From JAHFOW01 sp964370795 (GTDB lineage Bacteria > Planctomycetota > Brocadiia > Brocadiales > Brocadiaceae): a DNA stretch of 9,096 bases. Location of the stretch: assembly GCA_964370795.1 (NCBI GenBank), contig CAYJME010000139.1:1-9096 (forward strand), read 5' to 3'. Both the position numbers and the translations under genes were made by a program. The first letter of the stretch is position 1; every line of letters begins with the position of its first letter. Below, one piece after another: positions 5,616 through 9,096 of this stretch. Below the pieces are notes generated by a model. The model saw nothing but the letters and a program-made list of their open reading frames with translations, had not been told where the DNA came from and ran no database searches.

Positions 5616-7904
5616 GCCATTAACTTTGGTAAGTCTGTTCTCTGCATCGTAGGTATAGGCAACGTTCTGATACGCAAAGAGCGGCGTTAAAGGCTCGTCC
5701 TGGACAACTTTTGTGTGGTTGCCAAGGGCGTCAAGGGTGTAAGTATAACCCGATATAACGGTAGCATCCGACTTTGCATTCTCAATCGCTGTCAGTCGTC
5801 CGGCATCATCGTAGGTATAAGCAACCGTTGTCTAGTTTGGATTCGATATACCGGTCAGATTGCCCGCCGCATCATAGGTGTAGCCCGTTGTATGTCCAAG
5901 CCAGTCGGTCACTGTTTTATGCCTGTTGAGGACGTCATAAGCGTAGGTTACCACCTTGCCATCGGGGTACTTTATGGACGTCCTGTTCCCATTTGCGTCA
6001 TAACCATAAACAACCTTCTTTCCAAAACTGTCATTGCAGGAAACCATCATGTTCAAACCATTGTATGTATACGTGGTTTTTCCCAAAGCATCCACCATCT
6101 TCGTCTTATTGCCGTTGGCGTCGTAAGTAAACGTGACTTTTGCATGGTTCGGATATGTGACTTTGACAAGTCTCCTGTTGCCGTCATAGGCGTATTGTAT
6201 CTTCCTGCCTTTCGCATCGATCACGGTTATCCTGTTTCCCACTGCATCATACGCATACTGGTGCGTCTTTCCCAATGGTTCGACCTCTTTAATGAGCCTG
6301 TTTATGGCGTCATAGGTATATGACGTGATGTTGCCCTTTGGGTCTGTCATGGAAATGCGGTTGCCGTTTTTATCATAGGCGTAAAGAACAGCGCCCCCTT
6401 TTGCGTCTGTAACCTTTGTGAGCCTGCCCAATGCATCGTACTCAAAATGAGTAAATTGCCCTTTTGCATTGGTATTTCCGGTGACCCTGCCAAGTGCGTC
6501 GTACGTAGTGATTGGTGTATTGCCCAGCGGGTCGGTCACAGAGACAACCCTGTTTAAGGCGTCATACGCATAGGTCACGGTATGGCCGAGGGGATTGGTC
6601 TCTGTCAGTTTATTGCCGTTCGCATCGTAGGTATAGGTGGCGATATTGTTCAGGGCGTCTTTTATCTGCGCCAGATTTTTTACACCATCATACGCATAGG
6701 AGGTGGTATTACCCAGTGCATCCTGAGCAGAAATTTTGTTATCTGCTTTATCATACGTATAGGTGATCACGTTGTTCAATGCATCCTTCACCGTAGTGAG
6801 CAGGTCATTTTCATCATAACTATAACTCGTTATATTCTTATTAGGGTCGGTGACGCTGGTGCGATTGTTGTTTGCATCGTAGGCATAAGAGGTAACGCCG
6901 CCCAAGGGATCCGTAGTCGTCAGGAGATTATCATGCTTGTCGTAAGTGAAAGAGGTTGTGTTGCCATTTGCATCTGTGGCGCTTATCCTTCTCCCCACAT
7001 CATCATAGGTGTACGTGGTTTTATGAGTCAGGGCGTCAATCACCGCAAGAACGTTCCCCTGTGCATCATATTCATTGGTTGTTACATTGCCATTCGCATC
7101 GGTCAGGGTAAGGGGTTGACCATGGCTGTTATACGTAATTGAACTTATGTTTTCCAGGGGATCGGTGGTACTGATGAGATTGCCGTTGTCATCATATTTA
7201 TATGAGGTAATACTTCCCAGTGCGTCGGTCTTTTTGGTGGGGTTATTACGAGCATCATACACAATCGTGGTCGCATTGCTGAACGGGTCGGTCTTGGATG
7301 TGACGTTCCCCATGGAATCGTAGGTATACGTGGTAACCTTGCCATTCTTGTCAGTAACGCTGGTGCGGTTATTGTTGTTATCATAGGTATAGTTGATGGT
7401 GTTGCCATTGGCGTCCTTTATCTGTGTCAGCCGGTAGACATTATCATGGGTGTAGATAGTAGCAAAACCCAGGGGATCGGTAACGGTGGTATCGCCTGCA
7501 TTGGGGGTATCGTAATTAAAGGTGGTTGTAAATCCCTTCCCATTGTCCTGTGAGATGACCCTTCCCTGGGTATCATAGGTGTTGCTGACCAGGATATTGC
7601 CTCCGGGGTTGGTAATGGTGAGCACACGGTGACTGTCATCATAGGTACATTGGGTTATGCCACCGTTTGCGCCGGTAACGCTCGTTAAATTTCCGCCGTT
7701 ATCGTATGCGTATTTGACGGTTCTTCCTATCGGGTCGGTTATCGCAGTAATGTGGTTGTTGGTATCGTAGGCAAGGGTGATGTATCTCCCCGTGGTCGTG
7801 TCACTCATCTTTGTCAGGTTATTTGACGCATCGTACGTCATGACGAGGGAATTGTTATTTTTATCGGTAATCGTGGTGAGCCTGCCTGCGGTATCAAAGG
7901 TATC
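5412..7904 (-). repeat. Array of about 39 YD/Rhs repeats, 63-bp period
   Basis: Units of about 21 residues follow the pattern YTYDANGNLTSVTDPLGNTTS, with tyrosine/aspartate at the start and TDPLGN-like turns. On the + strand the array is visible as CATCGTAGGTATA-like motifs about every 63 bases. The array crosses the amber codon without loss of register. Units vary in the side chains between the YD marks but keep the period, with a few 20- or 22-residue units. The last units before the core are more irregular, as usual in Rhs proteins. Confidence 0.85.
5832..5834 (-). other. In-frame amber (TAG) interrupting the Rhs gene
   Basis: Read on the - strand, the frame goes ...ATA TCG AAT CCA AAC TAG ACA ACG GTT GCT TAT ACC TAC GAT. 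Codons before and after are in one frame, and the YD repeat keeps its 21-residue spacing across the stop. The TAG is at repeat position 17, where most other copies have Gly. It is therefore a substitution-type break, not a frameshift. Confidence 0.85.
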
Positions 7905-9096
7905 GGTAGTCTGATCCTTTTGGGTAAGGGTGAAACTGCCATCGTTGTTCTTTATCAGTGCGTCAAATACCCCGCCGTATAGGGGTGTATAACCGCCGTT
8001 GTTATTGGACTGGTAAAATGCCTCATGCCCGTCACCCCATTTCACCACGACGGAGCCATTGTTGGCATTTTCTGTCAATGCAATGTTGTAGGTATGCGTC
8101 CACCCATACCCCAGTGGTCCGTTATACGAATCCTGTGAGTTATAACCCCGCTCAAACTGGAGGCCGACGCCCCTGCCTGGCATTATTAAATCGGTATGCT
8201 GGTATGTGTAATTGCCCAGGGCCGTATTGACAGGTTCGGCAACATAGCCCGCATTGGTATTTATCCCGTAGTTTATTGATGGTGGGTTGGTGGAAAGATT
8301 ACCGTCCAGCTTTGAGACAAAGACATCTCCATAACCACCATTAAAAGAGGTATCATAAGCGCCGCTCGTCGTCGGAAAGTCTGTTGACCGAGTATACCCC
8401 GTCACATATACGTTCCCGCTTGTATCAAGGGTAAGAGCATTACCCTGCTCACCACCAGACCCGCCCAGGTACGTGGATGCCAGCAGGCTCGTTAATCCAC
8501 CGTTCAGCTTCGAGACAAAGACATCAAAATAACCAACATACTGTGAGATATCATACGCACAACTTGTCGTCGGAAAGTCTGTTGCAGTAGTCCATCCTGT
8601 TACATAAATGTTCCCGTTTGTGTCGATGGTGAGAGAATTAGCCCAATCCTGACCAGTAGTCCCACCCAGATACGTAGATGCCAGTAGGTTCGTTAAGCCA
8701 CTATTCAGCTTTGAGACAAAGACATCTCCATAACCACCATAAGAGGTATTATATGCATCGCTCGTTGTCGGAAAGTTTTCTGATACAGTCGATCCGGTCA
8801 CATAAACGTTCCCGCTTGTATCAAGGGTGAGAGCATTGCCATAATCCTGATTAGCCCCTCCCAAATACGTGGATGCCAGCAGGCTTGTTAAGCCACTGTT
8901 TAGCTTCGAGACAAAGACATCTAAGCCACCGTTCTGAGAGGTATCATATGCCCCGCTTGTTGTCGGAAAGTCTGTTGACTCGGCAAACCCCGTCACATAT
9001 ACGTTCCCGTTTGTGTCAAGGGCGAGAGCATAACCCTCAGCCTCGGCAGGCCAGATAGACCCTCCCAGGTACGTGGATGCCAGCAAGCTTGTTAAG
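5832..9096 (-). CDS. Rhs protein N-terminal part: SBBP repeats, DUF6531-like domain, YD array (5' end outside window)
   Basis: This is the first part of a very large, probably secreted or surface-exposed Rhs protein. The frame runs to the window edge: upstream of the TTG at 9086 it still reads LTS, matching the SBBP repeat, so the true start lies beyond 9096. Numbered from 9086, residues 1-263 are four SBBP repeats (LLASTYLGG, DTNGNVYVTG, DFPTTSGAYDTS, DVFVSKL). Residues about 281-360 look like DUF6531 (EPVNTALGNYTYQHTDL, PGRGVGLQFERGYNSQ, GYGWTHTYN), the domain that often precedes Rhs repeats. From about 395 the chain is YD repeats of roughly 21 residues to the TAG at 5832-5834. In intact relatives the YD repeats build a hollow beta shell. 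Here the chain would end after about 32 repeats without core or tip unless the amber is read through. Confidence 0.85.
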   Translation of the reverse strand, partial: LTSLLASTYLGGSIWPAEAEGYALALDTNGNVYVTGFAESTDFPTTSGAYDTSQNGGLDVFVSKLNSGLTSLLASTYLGGANQDYGNALTLDTSGNVYVTGSTVSENFPTTSDAYNTSYGGYGDVFVSKLNSGLTNLLASTYLGGTTGQDWANSLTIDTNGNIYVTGWTTATDFPTTSCAYDISQYVGYFDVFVSKLNGGLTSLLASTYLGGSGGEQGNALTLDTSGNVYVTGYTRSTDFPTTSGAYDTSFNGGYGDVFVSKLDGNLSTNPPSINYGINTNAGYVAEPVNTALGNYTYQHTDLIMPGRGVGLQFERGYNSQDSYNGPLGYGWTHTYNIALTENANNGSVVVKWGDGHEAFYQSNNNGGYTPLYGGVFDALIKNNDGSFTLTQKDQTTDTFDTAGRLTTITDKNNNSLVMTYDASNNLTKMSDTTTGRYITLAYDTNNHITAITDPIGRTVKYAYDNGGNLTSVTGANGGITQCTYDDSHRVLTITNPGGNILVSNTYDTQGRVISQDNGKGFTTTFNYDTPNAGDTTVTDPLGFATIYTHDNVYRLTQIKDANGNTINYTYDNNNNRTSVTDKNGKVTTYTYDSMGNVTSKTDPFSNATTIVYDARNNPTKKTDALGSITSYKYDDNGNLISTTDPLENISSITYNSHGQPLTLTDANGNVTTNEYDAQGNVLAVIDALTHKTTYTYDDVGRRISATDANGNTTSFTYDKHDNLLTTTDPLGGVTSYAYDANNNRTSVTDPNKNITSYSYDENDLLTTVKDALNNVITYTYDKADNKISAQDALGNTTSYAYDGVKNLAQIKDALNNIATYTYDANGNKLTETNPLGHTVTYAYDALNRVVSVTDPLGNTPITTYDALGRVTGNTNAKGQFTHFEYDALGRLTKVTDAKGGAVLYAYDKNGNRISMTDPKGNITSYTYDAINRLIKEVEPLGKTHQYAYDAVGNRITVIDAKGRKIQYAYDGNRRLVKVTYPNHAKVTFTYDANGNKTKMVDALGKTTYTYNGLNMMVSCNDSFGKKVVYGYDANGNRTSIKYPDGKVVTYAYDVLNRHKTVTDWLGHTTGYTYDAAGNLTGISNPN
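8007..8246 (-). other. DUF6531-like domain at the SBBP-to-YD junction
   Basis: The translated segment contains EPVNTALGNYTYQHTDL, PGRGVGLQFERGYNSQ and GYGWTHTYN followed by a Gly/Asp turn (WGDGHEAFY). This matches the usual look of the DUF6531 domain that precedes YD arrays in Rhs proteins. It is placed directly after the SBBP repeats with a short linker. Confidence 0.65.
8298..9096 (-). repeat. Four tandem SBBP repeats, about 200 bp each
   Basis: The motif LLASTYLGG recurs with spacings of 68, 65 and 67 residues, equal to 204, 195 and 201 bp. At the DNA level ACGTGGATGCCAGCA on the + strand (or a near copy) recurs at 9071, 8867, 8672 and 8471. Each unit also holds NVYVTG (or NIYVTG), FPTTS and DVFVSKL. 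The family is the seven-bladed beta-propeller SBBP repeat (established). More units probably lie past the window edge, as a propeller needs more blades. Confidence 0.85.

Larger units (their letters stand above)
4443..9096 (-). pseudogene. Composite Rhs gene interrupted by one amber codon, 5' partial
   Basis: The frames 5832-9096 and 4443-5831 are one gene by frame, repeat register and domain order (SBBP, DUF6531-like, YD repeats, Rhs core, tip). The visible part is about 1,550 codons. The only defect seen is the single TAG. There are no frameshifts or large deletions, and the core and tip downstream are well preserved. The break is therefore recent, a base-calling error, or tolerated by readthrough; calling it a pseudogene is conditional. 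No same-strand immunity gene directly follows. The next - strand gene is the small YD protein about 840 bases further on, beyond the toxin-antitoxin pair. Confidence 0.6.

Noticed and set aside
5715..6323. 202-residue + strand frame
   Set aside because: It is antisense to the YD array and its apparent protein only mirrors the 63-bp repeat; there is no ribosome site or recognisable domain.
6582..7142. 186-residue + strand frame
   Set aside because: It is antisense to the YD repeats, with periodic composition explained by the repeat array.
5412..7904. CRISPR-like regular spacing of about 63 bp
   Set aside because: The repeats are degenerate and coding (YD motifs in one frame), without identical direct repeats and unique spacers.
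9084..9086. TTG at 9086 as the start of the SBBP/Rhs gene
   Set aside because: The frame remains open to the window edge and upstream codons (LTS) match the SBBP repeat, so the gene begins beyond the window.

Overview
The window looks like an accessory stretch of a Gram-negative environmental bacterium of moderate GC content. This is inferred from a secreted Rhs/YD-repeat protein fused to SBBP beta-propeller repeats, a signal-peptide-bearing small YD protein, a toxin-antitoxin pair and several dispersed palindromic repeats. The mix is reminiscent of deltaproteobacterial, Nitrospira-like or anammox-planctomycete genomes, but no marker gene is present and the taxonomic guess is weak.

Left part, + strand (1-3069): a gene-free start with several perfect short palindromes, then a two-gene ABC importer of the Fbp ferric-iron type. 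It has a fused double permease (185-1837) and its ATPase (2017-3069). A 179-base gap with two C-rich/G-rich hairpins and a short direct repeat separates them, which looks like a small repeat element lying inside the operon. No periplasmic binding protein gene is in view.

Middle (3070-4442): a small secreted YD-repeat protein with a carboxypeptidase-regulatory-like domain lies on the - strand (3130-3603). Divergent from it on the + strand is a type II toxin-antitoxin pair, a small coiled-coil antitoxin candidate (3706-3921) and a PIN-domain VapC-like toxin (3929-4318).

Right half, - strand (4443-9096): one very large Rhs gene whose 5' end lies beyond the window. In protein order it has four SBBP repeats, a DUF6531-like domain, about 39 YD repeats, an Rhs core domain and a ~180-residue unassigned C-terminal tip. 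A single in-frame TAG at 5832-5834 cuts the reading frame. The codons on both sides are in the same frame with no other stop, so two apparent ORFs (5832-9096 and 4443-5615) are halves of one ancestral gene. This in-frame amber is the most notable observation. Nonsense mutation, base-calling error or readthrough cannot be told apart from this sequence alone.

Working together: the importer genes are an ordinary nutrient-uptake operon. The Rhs gene, the small YD protein and the toxin-antitoxin pair look like a variable, horizontally shaped island beside it. I see no rRNA, tRNA, CRISPR array or transposase gene.
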